DNA of 33,249 nt, from the NCBI GenBank assembly GCA_019923695.1, contig JAHXGO010000006.1, forward strand, positions 1-33,249, given 5' to 3'. This DNA is from Candidatus Liptonbacteria bacterium. Lineage in GTDB: Bacteria > Patescibacteriota > Minisyncoccia > UBA6257 > Colwellbacteraceae. The notes below the pieces were generated by a model. The model saw only the letters and a list, made by a program, of their open reading frames with translations. It was not told the origin of the DNA and did not search any database. The stretch's first letter is position 1. Each line of letters opens with the position of its first letter. This document shows, in pieces, positions 1-7,117 of the stretch. A program made the position numbers and the translations under genes.

Positions 1-289
1 ATAAGCAAGGTGCTTAATATATTGAGTGGCGTATTATTCACTATAATATTTTTTTAATTTTAGAATATTGTTGACAAGGCGGATTTTCTAAGTTTTTTTG
101 AAAAATTTGGGAAGGACTTGAAAGAATAGATAAGCAAAGTTATGATGCTAATTAGGATATTCAAAGAACAAAGGTTCATAGAATAACAGTTCTGCGTCAA
201 AGTGACGATTGATATAGGGCAAGCGCGCTGATCTTGTTTTTGATTTATTTGAGCAAAGCAATGTCATAAATTGTTATTTCATTTCAAAC
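1..289. other. Left-edge region without an intact gene
   Basis: No intact open frame is visible. Short coding-like stretches sit in shifting frames: one near 68-129 ends in a stop reading FEKFGKDLKE, and one near 222-290 reads DLVFDLFEQSNV. These could be remnants of a decayed gene, but I cannot name it. Bases 17-46 carry a dispersed repeat described separately. Bases 185-235 hold weakly 18-bp-periodic sequence that may be degenerate repeat units. The region ends directly at the tRNA gene. Confidence 0.4.
17..46 (-). repeat. Dispersed intergenic motif (CTCAATATAT family), copy 1
   Basis: This 30-bp stretch matches 8903-8932 at 27 of 30 positions. Read on the minus strand it starts TTATAGTG and ends CACTCAATATAT. 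The arms around AGTG and CACT can form a short stem. Related sequences, sharing the TATAG start and the CTCRATATAT end, occur at 13454-13481, inside mreC (19664-19691) and near 25862-25990. Seen directly; its function is unknown. Confidence 0.7.
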
Positions 290-376
290 GGTAGGGTGGG
301 TGAGTGGTTGAAACCGGCGGTCTTGAAAACCGCTATACCAGAAATGGTATCGTGAGTTCGAATCTCACCCCTACCG
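290..376 (+). tRNA. tRNA-Ser (anticodon UGA)
   Basis: A complete type II (long variable arm) tRNA is visible. The acceptor stem pairs GGTAGGG with CCCTACC and the discriminator base is G. The anticodon stem GCGGT/ACCGC encloses the loop CTTGAAA, giving anticodon TGA, which decodes UCA-type serine codons. The variable arm pairs ATACCA with TGGTAT around GAAA. The T arm pairs GTGAG/CTCAC around TTCGAAT. The 3' CCA is not encoded (genomic CCT follows), so CCA addition is needed. The long variable arm and G73 fit serine identity. Confidence 0.96.
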
Positions 377-449
377 CCTTATGTAGATAGGGATAGTCAG
401 TGGTAATTTTTTACTTCGAATATAATTTGTTATGTGAAATTCGTATTAT

Positions 450-1196
450 TTAAGTTTTTGCCGCGACCGCAACGATTATTTTTTTTACTCCGTTTTGTTT
501 AAGGATTCTGACAGCTTCGTTTATTGTCGCTCCAGAAGTGAAAACATCGTCAATTAAAATTACGGACTTACCTTTTAGTTTTTCTTTTACAGTTAAAAAA
601 TGATTTTTAGCCGAAAAATAATTCATAACTGAAAAGCAGTTTGATGTTTTTTCTATTTTGAATGCGTTTTTTACGTTTTCCTTTCTTTGTTTATTGTTTT
701 TAAGATTAATTTGTTTTTCTGTAGCTTTAATTCGTTTCAATATTTTATTTTCAATTTTTAATCCGAGTTCTTTGCCTAAAATTTTTGCCAATTCTTCGGA
801 CTGATTGAACCCGCGCTCTCTTTGTCTTATGAAATGAAGAGGGATCGGCACAATCAAAAATGAGTCATCTATTTCTTTTATGATATTGGATTTTTGGAGA
901 TGTATTATAATGAATTTTGTTAATGGTTCGGCGATTTTTATGAATCCTTCGTATTTGAAGTAGTGAATTAATTTTTGGATTGGTTTGTTTTCGTAATTTA
1001 CGGCAGCTGCTAAAATAAAATTTTTATGATGAAAAATTAAGGAATTCACGGTAATTGATTGATGACATTTTTGGCATAAAAAATTCAGTTGTTCTGAATT
1101 TTCAAGATATCGGCGACAGTTAAGACAGAGCGGCGGGAAAATAATATCAAAAACAAAATTTATTATTTTTTTAACCGGGAGAAAGAAACGAATCAT
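450..1196 (-). CDS. comF: ComF family protein (phosphoribosyltransferase-like competence factor)
   Basis: This ComFC-type protein has an N-terminal zinc-ribbon-like CxxC pair set (Cys24, 27, 41, 44) and a C-terminal phosphoribosyltransferase fold. The PRPP loop reads VILIDDVFTSGAT near residue 215, and the family motif RERGFNQSEELAK is near residue 126. ComF proteins support DNA uptake and processing during transformation, which fits the adjacent divergent type IV pilus locus. The 248-residue length is near normal. The region between NAFKI and LKGKS is longer than usual and is built of four 18-bp repeat units (582-653), an apparent in-frame insertion. The start is an ATG with no clear Shine-Dalgarno site. 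Confidence 0.9.
   Translation of the reverse strand: MIRFFLPVKKIINFVFDIIFPPLCLNCRRYLENSEQLNFLCQKCHQSITVNSLIFHHKNFILAAAVNYENKPIQKLIHYFKYEGFIKIAEPLTKFIIIHLQKSNIIKEIDDSFLIVPIPLHFIRQRERGFNQSEELAKILGKELGLKIENKILKRIKATEKQINLKNNKQRKENVKNAFKIEKTSNCFSVMNYFSAKNHFLTVKEKLKGKSVILIDDVFTSGATINEAVRILKQNGVKKIIVAVAAKT
582..653 (-). repeat. 18-bp tandem repeat array inside comF
   Basis: There are four head-to-tail 18-bp units (582-599, 600-617, 618-635, 636-653). On the coding strand two of them read TTTTCAGTTATGAATTAT and TTTTCGGCTAAAAATCAT. Each unit encodes six residues (EKTSNC, FSVMNY, FSAKNH, FLTVKE) in frame. They fall in a spot of ComF that is usually short, just before the PRPP loop. The sequence agrees with the dispersed consensus CCTTTGGYYATARATTGT found in intergenic arrays. 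Confidence 0.65.
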
Positions 1197-1214
1197 TTTT
1201 TATTATTTAATTTA

Positions 1215-1223
1215 TGATATAAT
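1215..1223 (+). promoter_or_regulatory. Extended -10 promoter for the pilM operon
   Basis: TGATATAAT is a perfect extended -10 element lying in the divergent comF-pilM intergenic region. No good -35 box is visible. If used, the pil transcript would carry a leader of about 140 nt that contains the 18-bp repeat array. Confidence 0.45.
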
Positions 1224-1267
1224 AAATTCGTAAAATTAAAAATTAAATTTTGTGAAGCTGTCCAAGG

Positions 1268-1356
1268 ATTATATTGAATCACAGGTTCAATATGTCAAAA
1301 CTTTCTTTTGTCATAGATTGTCTTTTGATCATAAATTGTCCTTTGACCGCAATAAT
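1268..1356 (+). repeat. Intergenic 18-bp repeat array with flanking palindromic motif
   Basis: An inverted repeat (ATATTGA/TTCAATAT, 1271-1293) containing the AGGTTCAATATGTC motif is followed by about three units of the 18-bp family. These are TCTTTTGTCATAGATTG (17 bp), TCTTTTGATCATAAATTG and TCCTTTGACCGCAATAAT. The array ends about 15 bases before the pilM start codon, so it lies in the predicted leader of the pilus operon. Confidence 0.7.
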
Positions 1357-1370
1357 GTTTTTTTAAATCA

Positions 1371-2462
1371 ATGTCTTTTATCCCAAATTTTTTAAAATCT
1401 TTTCTTCCAACCTCTCCTTATTTAGGAATTGATATTGGAACAACTTCAATTAAAATCGTTGAACTTGATGAAAAAAACGGGAAAATTTTTTTAAAAAATT
1501 ATGGAATTTTAGAGTCATTTGGTCATCTTGCAAGATTAAACAACGCTATTCAAACCAGTGGTCTTAAAATAGTGGAAAAAGAAGCGGCTCAACTATTAAA
1601 AACTCTTTTAGAACGGATGAATATAAGAGGAGGTCAGGCAATAGCTTCTATTCCTTCTTTTTTTGGTTTCATTTCTGTTTTAGAGGTGCCTAAAATGAAT
1701 CCAAATGAATTAGCCGAAGCAATGCGTTATCAGGCGAAATTTTTAGTTCCTTTACCGGCAGCTGATATATCGGTAGATTGGTCGGTAGTCGGCGAATACG
1801 AAGATGAAAAGGGTTTTAAAAAACAGCAGGTTCTTTTAACTTCTATTCCTAATGACCAGATTAAAAAATATCAGACTATTTTCAAAATGTCCGGACTTAG
1901 TTTAAAAATGGTTGAAATTGAAGCAGTCAGTTTAGCGAGGATTTTAACGATGGACGATTCTCAAAACTCTTTAATAGTGGACATCGGCGGCCGCTCAACT
2001 GTTTTGGCGGTTGCTCAAAATGGCCGTTTGAAATACAGCAATCAAATGGATCTTGCCGCTAATTTATTGACTCAAGCGATTGCCAATGGTCTTGATTTAA
2101 ACACTAAACGCGCTGAAGAATTAAAAAGACAAAGGGGATTAGGCGGGATTGGCGGCGAATATCAGTTATCCACATTAATGTTTACTTATCTTGATGTTAT
2201 ACTTAATGAAGTAGAGCGGATTAAAAATACCTACGAAAAAACTTATTATGGAAAGATAGAAAAAGTTATTTTATCCGGCGGAGGGGCGAATTTAATAGGA
2301 ATAGAAAAATATACCGCTGATTATCTGAAATTGCCGGTTTTTAAAGCAGACCCTTTTTCAAGAATTTCTTTGCCGGAGGGATTATCACCGATTGGGAAAG
2401 ATATTGCCGCTCCCTTAAGTGTTGCTCTGGGATTAGCTGCTAAACAATTTATTTCTATATAA
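1371..2462 (+). CDS. pilM: Type IV pilus assembly protein PilM
   Basis: This actin-like cytoplasmic ATPase-fold protein docks to the N-terminus of PilN and links the motor to the PilN/PilO inner-membrane complex. The nucleotide-binding signatures are visible: GIDIGTTSIK (19-28), VDIGGRSTV near 203 and ILSGGGANLIGIE near 300. At 363 residues it is of normal family length. It is the first gene of a pilM-N-O-x-B-T-C run with short or negative gaps, as in other type IV pilus loci. The ATG start has no strong Shine-Dalgarno site. Confidence 0.93.
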   Translation: MSFIPNFLKSFLPTSPYLGIDIGTTSIKIVELDEKNGKIFLKNYGILESFGHLARLNNAIQTSGLKIVEKEAAQLLKTLLERMNIRGGQAIASIPSFFGFISVLEVPKMNPNELAEAMRYQAKFLVPLPAADISVDWSVVGEYEDEKGFKKQQVLLTSIPNDQIKKYQTIFKMSGLSLKMVEIEAVSLARILTMDDSQNSLIVDIGGRSTVLAVAQNGRLKYSNQMDLAANLLTQAIANGLDLNTKRAEELKRQRGLGGIGGEYQLSTLMFTYLDVILNEVERIKNTYEKTYYGKIEKVILSGGGANLIGIEKYTADYLKLPVFKADPFSRISLPEGLSPIGKDIAAPLSVALGLAAKQFISI

Positions 2463-2477
2463 AAAATTTTATAAAAA

Positions 2478-3065
2478 ATGCCGATTCCAAAAGAAATCAT
2501 CAGCAATAGTTTTCAAAAAGAAAAAATCGCCATTGGCTGGCCTTGGCAATTTTTTCTATTTACTTTTTCTATGTTTTTAATTTCGTTTTTGATTTATTTT
2601 GGTTTGGCTGTTGGTTATAAGCCGTTTTTAGAAAGACAAATTGATGGCATTAAATCTAAAATAGAAGAGCTAAGCGCTAAAATTACCCAAGAAGAGAGAG
2701 ACAATCTTATGAGTTTTTACTCTCAATTTATTAATTTACATAATATTCTTAAAAATCATTCAACTTTTGCCGGAGTTTTTGAGTTTTTGGAAAATAATAT
2801 ATCCAAGAATGTAGTTATAAATTCTTTAAACATAGAAGCTGCTCAAAAATCAGTTATGGTTGAAATGACAGCTAAGACTTACAGTGACTTTATAGAACAA
2901 ATGATTTTATTTGAAAATTTAGAAGAAGTTAAGAAAGTTAATTTAGATGATTTTAAATTAATCGATCAGTCGGTTCAGTTTAAGATGGTTTTGGTTTTTG
3001 ATTCTGATTTTTTTAATTATCAAAAGAGAGCGCAAAAAATAAATGAAGAACCAACAGAACTATGA
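2478..3065 (+). CDS. pilN: PilN-like type IV pilus inner-membrane protein
   Basis: This 195-residue bitopic protein has a short cytoplasmic N-terminus, one transmembrane helix (about 18-46), a predicted coiled coil (about 48-75) and a periplasmic-side domain. This is the PilN layout, and the gene lies between pilM and pilO. It overlaps pilO by four bases (ATGA), implying translational coupling. The cytoplasmic PilN motif is not clear, so the name rests on position and topology. Confidence 0.75.
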   Translation: MPIPKEIISNSFQKEKIAIGWPWQFFLFTFSMFLISFLIYFGLAVGYKPFLERQIDGIKSKIEELSAKITQEERDNLMSFYSQFINLHNILKNHSTFAGVFEFLENNISKNVVINSLNIEAAQKSVMVEMTAKTYSDFIEQMILFENLEEVKKVNLDDFKLIDQSVQFKMVLVFDSDFFNYQKRAQKINEEPTEL

Positions 3066-3655
3066 GAGCATCAAGTAAAAGACTTTATACTATTTTATTG
3101 AGTATCGTTTTTTTAATCGGCGCTTTGTATGTGTATGCTTCAATGACCCGGCCTCTTTTTGATGAATTATCGCGGTTAAGAAGCGAAAGATTGTCTGAAC
3201 AAAAATCATTGGAAGAGTTCGAAGAGGCGTTTAAAACTATCAGTAGTCTTCTTGCTCAATATGAAGATATGATTGGTATTCAAGAGAAAATTTCCGCTTC
3301 TTTCCCAATAGGCGAAGACATCCCCAATCTTTTAAATCAAGTTTACGGAATTGGCGAACTTAATAAAACAAAATTTACCTCTATATCTTTGCAATATCTG
3401 CCGATTACCCATTCAGAAACAAAAGCGACATTAAAACCCGTGGGAACTTTAAAAATAAATCTTAAATTTGAAGGTGATTATGAAAATATGAAATCTTTAC
3501 TTTCTTATTTTGAGACTAATATTAGAATTTTAGATATTTACTCCATAAAAATTGACAACAAAATTCCCGGCAGAAACCCAATTTTAAGCTATGATCTTTC
3601 TTTAAAGGCTTATTATCAAGTGTCGGATATTAAACAAGTGTCGGATATCGAATAA
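3062..3655 (+). CDS. pilO: PilO-like type IV pilus inner-membrane protein
   Basis: One transmembrane helix (about 8-27) is followed by a coiled coil (about 33-60) and an extracytoplasmic ferredoxin-like domain (about 80-190). This is the usual PilO architecture, and PilO heterodimerises with PilN. The length of 197 residues is typical. The C-terminus reads QVSDIKQVSDIE, a six-residue tandem repeat made by an 18-bp DNA repeat (3617-3652). This suggests that repeat sequence has extended or replaced the natural end of the protein. Confidence 0.75.
   Translation: MRASSKRLYTILLSIVFLIGALYVYASMTRPLFDELSRLRSERLSEQKSLEEFEEAFKTISSLLAQYEDMIGIQEKISASFPIGEDIPNLLNQVYGIGELNKTKFTSISLQYLPITHSETKATLKPVGTLKINLKFEGDYENMKSLLSYFETNIRILDIYSIKIDNKIPGRNPILSYDLSLKAYYQVSDIKQVSDIE
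3617..3652 (+). repeat. 18-bp tandem repeat at the pilO 3' end
   Basis: Two 18-bp units, starting at 3617 and 3635, share CAAGTGTCGGATAT and differ only in the last four bases. They encode the last residues of PilO. Their similarity to the general 18-bp family is moderate: about 20 of 28 aligned positions match the pilB array. Membership is therefore an inference. Confidence 0.5.
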
Positions 3656-3685
3656 AACAAAAAAATAAAATAAAAAAAATCAAAC

Positions 3686-3976
3686 ATGGCATTCGTTCTT
3701 GAAGAAGAAAAAAAGGGAATAAGTCTTTTTAATATTTTAATTATTGCTTTAGTTTTTGGCGCCCTCTTAATTTCTTGTTATTATTTATTTTTCGCGCCTG
3801 TTCCGCTGATTGATTCCGCTTTTAAAACCGAGGTGCAGTTCGTTTCTGAAGTTTCAAAAATTACTTTTGATCCTTCTTTAGTCACTGATTCGGAGGTTTT
3901 CATTTCTTTGGAGGAATATGTAAAACTTCCTGAATTGAGAGATCCCGGTCGGTCAAATCCTTTTGGATCATTTTAA
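3686..3976 (+). CDS. Small membrane-anchored protein of the type IV pilus operon
   Basis: This 96-residue protein has a charged N-terminus (EEEKKG), one transmembrane helix (about 16-36) and a short outside domain ending in GRSNPFGSF. The GR-x-NPF ending looks like a conserved tail and may bind a partner. Its place between pilO and pilB is where PilP sits in diderm loci, but it has no lipobox and no secretin partner is encoded here. It may be a reduced analogue that bridges the PilN/O platform. I do not recognise a named family. Confidence 0.65.
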   Translation: MAFVLEEEKKGISLFNILIIALVFGALLISCYYLFFAPVPLIDSAFKTEVQFVSEVSKITFDPSLVTDSEVFISLEEYVKLPELRDPGRSNPFGSF

Positions 3977-3980
3977 AAAA

Positions 3981-5804
3981 ATGGATAATAAAAAATTAGC
4001 CCAAGGTCTTATCAAAAACGCCATTTTGTCCGAAGAATTGGCTCAAAAACTTTTGGTTGAATCTTCGCAGATTAATAAATCTTTGGAAAGCATTCTTTAT
4101 ATTCGTCGGTTGGTTGATGAAGTTTCAGTTGCTAAAGTAAAAAGCGAAATTACTGGAGTGCCTTATCAAAAAATAAAATCTGAAGAAATTTCTGAAGAAA
4201 TTTTAAAATTTATTCCCGAAGAAACCGCGATAAATTATAAAATGGTTCCTTTAAAAATGGAAAAAGATATGCTTATTGTGGGGATGATTGATCCTTTAAA
4301 CGCCAAAACGCAGGAAGCTTTGCGTTTTATCAGTCAACAGAATCGTTTGCAAATAGGAATTTATCTTATCACGCCGACTGATATGGAATTGGCTTTAAGA
4401 AGATATTCTCCTTATCAAACTGAAATTCAGGCGGCAGTTAAAGCTTTGAATATAAAATCCGGGGTCGGACTTTCTACTTTGCAAAAGCCGGTTTCTTTGG
4501 AAGCCGGTTCTTCGGTTTCCGATGAAGCGCCGATAATTAAAATAGTTTCTTCAACCTTAAGGGCGGCAATTGAACAAAAAGCTTCGGATATTCATATTGA
4601 GCCGCAAAGAGATCGTTTAAGAATAAGATTCAGGCTGGATGGCATTTTAAAAGAAGTGGCTTCTTTTCCGCTTGAACTTCATCAGCCGATAATCTCCCGG
4701 GTAAAAATACTTTCTGAACTAAAAATTGATGAGACTAGAATTCCTCAAGATGGTCGTTTTAGAACAGTTATCTTTGGCAGGGACATTGATTATAGGATTT
4801 CCACTTTTCCTACTCCGGTTGGTGAAAAAGTGGCTATCCGTGTTTTGGATCCGAGTATTGGTTTAAGAAAAATAACTGATTTGGGAGTGGTCGGAAAAAA
4901 CGCCGATCTTATAAAAGAAGGACTTGAAAAACCCTTTGGGATGATTTTAATTACCGGGCCGACTGGTTCTGGAAAAACAACCACTCTTTACGCAATTCTT
5001 CGGATTTTAAATAATGAAGGAGTTAATGTTTTGAGTTTGGAAGATCCGGTTGAATATGTTATTGACGGAGTAAATCAATCTCAAATTAAGGCTGATATCG
5101 GTTATACTTTCGCTTCTGGTTTAAGGCAGGCAGTCAGGCAAGACCCCGATATTATTTTAGTCGGAGAAATAAGAGATAAGGAAACAGCCGGGTTGGCAGT
5201 TCATTCAGCTTTAACTGGCCACATTGTTTTGTCTACTTTACATACCAATAATTCTTATGGTGTTATTCCAAGACTTATTGATATGGGAGTGGAGCCGTTT
5301 TTACTTCCAGCGTCGCTTAATTTAATGGTTGCTCAAAGACTGGTAAGAAAATTATGTAACGAGTGTAAACAAGCGGAAACCGCTTCTTTGGAGATTCAAG
5401 AGATTATTAAAAACGAAATTTCAAAATTACCTAAAGAAGTTTTAGGCGGACTTTTGGTTAAAGGACAATCTGTGGTTAATAAACAATCCGCAGTTATCGA
5501 GCGGCAGACTGTTCACTATACTGAACAAGATATTATTCGATATGCTGAATCAGCAGTTCATTATAGACCGGTTGGTTGTAAAATTTGTAAGGGGAAGGGG
5601 ACAAGCGGAAGAGTTGGGCTTTATGAAATTTTGAAAATGACCCGAGGAATCGATGAAATTATTAATTCTGGCCCAACAGAAGGAAAATTAAGAGACGAAT
5701 CAAGAAAACAGGGTATGATAAGTTTGCGTCAAGACGGAATATTGAAAGCATTAGATGGTTTAATTTCCATTGAAGAAGTTTTAAAAGAAACAGCCGAAAC
5801 ATAA
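3981..5804 (+). CDS. pilB: Type IV pilus assembly ATPase PilB (GspE family)
   Basis: This hexameric extension ATPase powers pilus polymerisation from the cytoplasm. It has an N-terminal MshEN-like domain (about 1-150), Walker A GPTGSGKTT (near 326), an Asp box and a Walker B region DIILVGEIRD (near 389). A C-terminal zinc site follows, CNECK (near 459) and CKICKGKG (near 532). I chose the ATG at 3981; a TTG at 3963 in the same frame overlaps the previous gene. The spacer between the two Cys pairs is unusually long and contains three 18-bp repeat units (5465-5518), an apparent in-frame insertion. Confidence 0.95.
   Translation: MDNKKLAQGLIKNAILSEELAQKLLVESSQINKSLESILYIRRLVDEVSVAKVKSEITGVPYQKIKSEEISEEILKFIPEETAINYKMVPLKMEKDMLIVGMIDPLNAKTQEALRFISQQNRLQIGIYLITPTDMELALRRYSPYQTEIQAAVKALNIKSGVGLSTLQKPVSLEAGSSVSDEAPIIKIVSSTLRAAIEQKASDIHIEPQRDRLRIRFRLDGILKEVASFPLELHQPIISRVKILSELKIDETRIPQDGRFRTVIFGRDIDYRISTFPTPVGEKVAIRVLDPSIGLRKITDLGVVGKNADLIKEGLEKPFGMILITGPTGSGKTTTLYAILRILNNEGVNVLSLEDPVEYVIDGVNQSQIKADIGYTFASGLRQAVRQDPDIILVGEIRDKETAGLAVHSALTGHIVLSTLHTNNSYGVIPRLIDMGVEPFLLPASLNLMVAQRLVRKLCNECKQAETASLEIQEIIKNEISKLPKEVLGGLLVKGQSVVNKQSAVIERQTVHYTEQDIIRYAESAVHYRPVGCKICKGKGTSGRVGLYEILKMTRGIDEIINSGPTEGKLRDESRKQGMISLRQDGILKALDGLISIEEVLKETAET
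5465..5518 (-). repeat. 18-bp tandem repeat array inside pilB
   Basis: Three contiguous 18-bp units on the plus strand read ACAATCTGTGGTTAATAA, ACAATCCGCAGTTATCGA and GCGGCAGACTGTTCACTA. They match the reverse complement of the family consensus. The first closely resembles the intergenic unit ATAATCTGTGGCCAAAGG at 8953. They encode the GQSVVN/KQSAVI/ERQTVH stretch between the zinc-binding cysteine pairs of PilB and keep the frame. Confidence 0.65.
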
Positions 5805-5805
5805 A

Positions 5806-5978
5806 AAATCTCAAATCTAAAATTTCAAATCTCAAAAACACATCTTAAAGTTAAAATCTTATGGAAAATGATTACAAAAAACAATTTTATCAAATTTGTA
5901 GATTTGAGATTTGATTTTTGAGATTTGAGATAAACTATGGTTGGCAAAAAAGATTATCTGCTATAAAATGTAAATAAT
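5806..5978 (+). mobile_element. Decayed TIR element, short copy
   Basis: This 173-bp element is nearly identical to 10561-10834 but lacks 101 internal bases. It is bounded by inverted, internally repetitive arms rich in AAATCTCAAATCT (left) and AGATTTGAGAT (right). It contains the start of a small gene, ATG at 5861 reading MENDYKKQFYQ, cut off by the deletion. A shared tail beyond the right arm carries a promoter (5941-5967). It sits between pilB and pilT, splitting the operon. Confidence 0.75.
5941..5967 (+). promoter_or_regulatory. Element-borne promoter upstream of pilT
   Basis: TTGGCA is followed after 15 bases by an extended -10, TGCTATAAA. The same arrangement is kept in the second element copy (10797-10823). 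It points at pilT, whose ATG lies about 30 bases downstream. The short spacer makes the extended -10 the likelier driver. Confidence 0.5.
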
Positions 5979-5998
5979 GTTTAAGATTTTTATAAAGT

Positions 5999-7072
5999 AT
6001 GATTGATTACAAACAAAAATTAAACGAATTGCTTTTAGCAACAGCCACTCAAAAGGCTTCAGATTTACATATCGCGGTTGGCCGTAAGCCGACTTTAAGA
6101 ATTGATGGAGTTTTAATTCCTTTGCAAAAAGAGCAAGTTTTAACTTCGGAAGACACTCAAGGGTTGATTCTTGAATTATTATTGCCGAAAATTAAAGAAA
6201 GATTTTTAAAATACGGCGATGTTGATTTTTCTTATTCTTTTGAAGATAAGGCAAGGTTTAGGGTGAATGTTTTTTTCCAACGAGGATTTTTAGCCGCTTC
6301 TTTGCGTCTAATTCCCGCTCAAATTAAATCTATTGAGGATCTTAATCTTCCTCTGATTCTTCATGATTTCGCAAAATTAAACCAAGGATTTATTTTAGTT
6401 GTCGGTCCGGCTGGTCACGGAAAGTCAACGACTTTAGCCGCTATTTTAGACGAAATCAACCATAGCAGAAACGAGCATATTATTACTATTGAAGACCCGA
6501 TTGAATATTTGTTTGTCCAAGACAAAAGCATTATTTCCCAAAGAGAAGTTACGATTGACAGTCCAAGTTTTCATAGGGCTTTGAGGTCTTTGTTAAGGCA
6601 GGATCCTGATGTGGCGATGGTTGGGGAAATGAGAGACAGAGAATCAATTGCCACTGCTATGACTGCGGCTGAAACAGGTCATTTAGTTTTTTCGACTTTA
6701 CATACTAACTCTGCCAGTCAAACTATTGACAGAATTATTGATTCTTTTCCGGCCGATCATCAGGGCCAAATAACTTCTCAATTAGCCGCAACTTTGGTCG
6801 CCATTGTTTCTCAAAGACTAGTTCCAAGGATTGACGGCGGAAGAATTCCGGTCTGTGAAATAATGTTTGTTAATTCGGCTATTCGCAATTTAATCAGGGA
6901 GCGGAAGATTTTTCAAATAGATTTGGTTATTGAAACAAGTCTTCAAGAAGGGATGATAACTTTAAATCGCTCCTTGGCCGAGTTAGTTAAAAGAAAAGAA
7001 ATCTCTTTGGAAATCGCCGAATTTTATTCAACTAATCCCGGAGAATTGCGTTTATTATTAGAAAGAATTTAA
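5999..7072 (+). CDS. pilT: Type IV pilus twitching ATPase PilT
   Basis: This PilT/GspE-type retraction ATPase of 357 residues has a PAS-like N-terminal domain starting with the ASDLHIAVGRKPTLR motif. Walker A is the variant GPAGHGKST near residue 136, where GPTGSGKST is usual. The Walker B region is DPDVAMVGEMRD near 202, and a His box reads TGHLVFSTLHTNSA. It disassembles pilin subunits during retraction and contacts PilC. It follows pilB but is separated by a decayed mobile element that carries its own promoter. The ATG start has a weak ribosome site. Confidence 0.93.
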   Translation: MIDYKQKLNELLLATATQKASDLHIAVGRKPTLRIDGVLIPLQKEQVLTSEDTQGLILELLLPKIKERFLKYGDVDFSYSFEDKARFRVNVFFQRGFLAASLRLIPAQIKSIEDLNLPLILHDFAKLNQGFILVVGPAGHGKSTTLAAILDEINHSRNEHIITIEDPIEYLFVQDKSIISQREVTIDSPSFHRALRSLLRQDPDVAMVGEMRDRESIATAMTAAETGHLVFSTLHTNSASQTIDRIIDSFPADHQGQITSQLAATLVAIVSQRLVPRIDGGRIPVCEIMFVNSAIRNLIRERKIFQIDLVIETSLQEGMITLNRSLAELVKRKEISLEIAEFYSTNPGELRLLLERI

Positions 7073-7117
7073 TATTATGGTGAATTTTAAGCTCGACATA
7101 TTAAAAATTATTTTACT

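Noticed and set aside
3963-3980. TTG start for pilB
   Set aside because: It adds only six residues overlapping the previous gene; ATG at 3981 begins the expected N-terminus.
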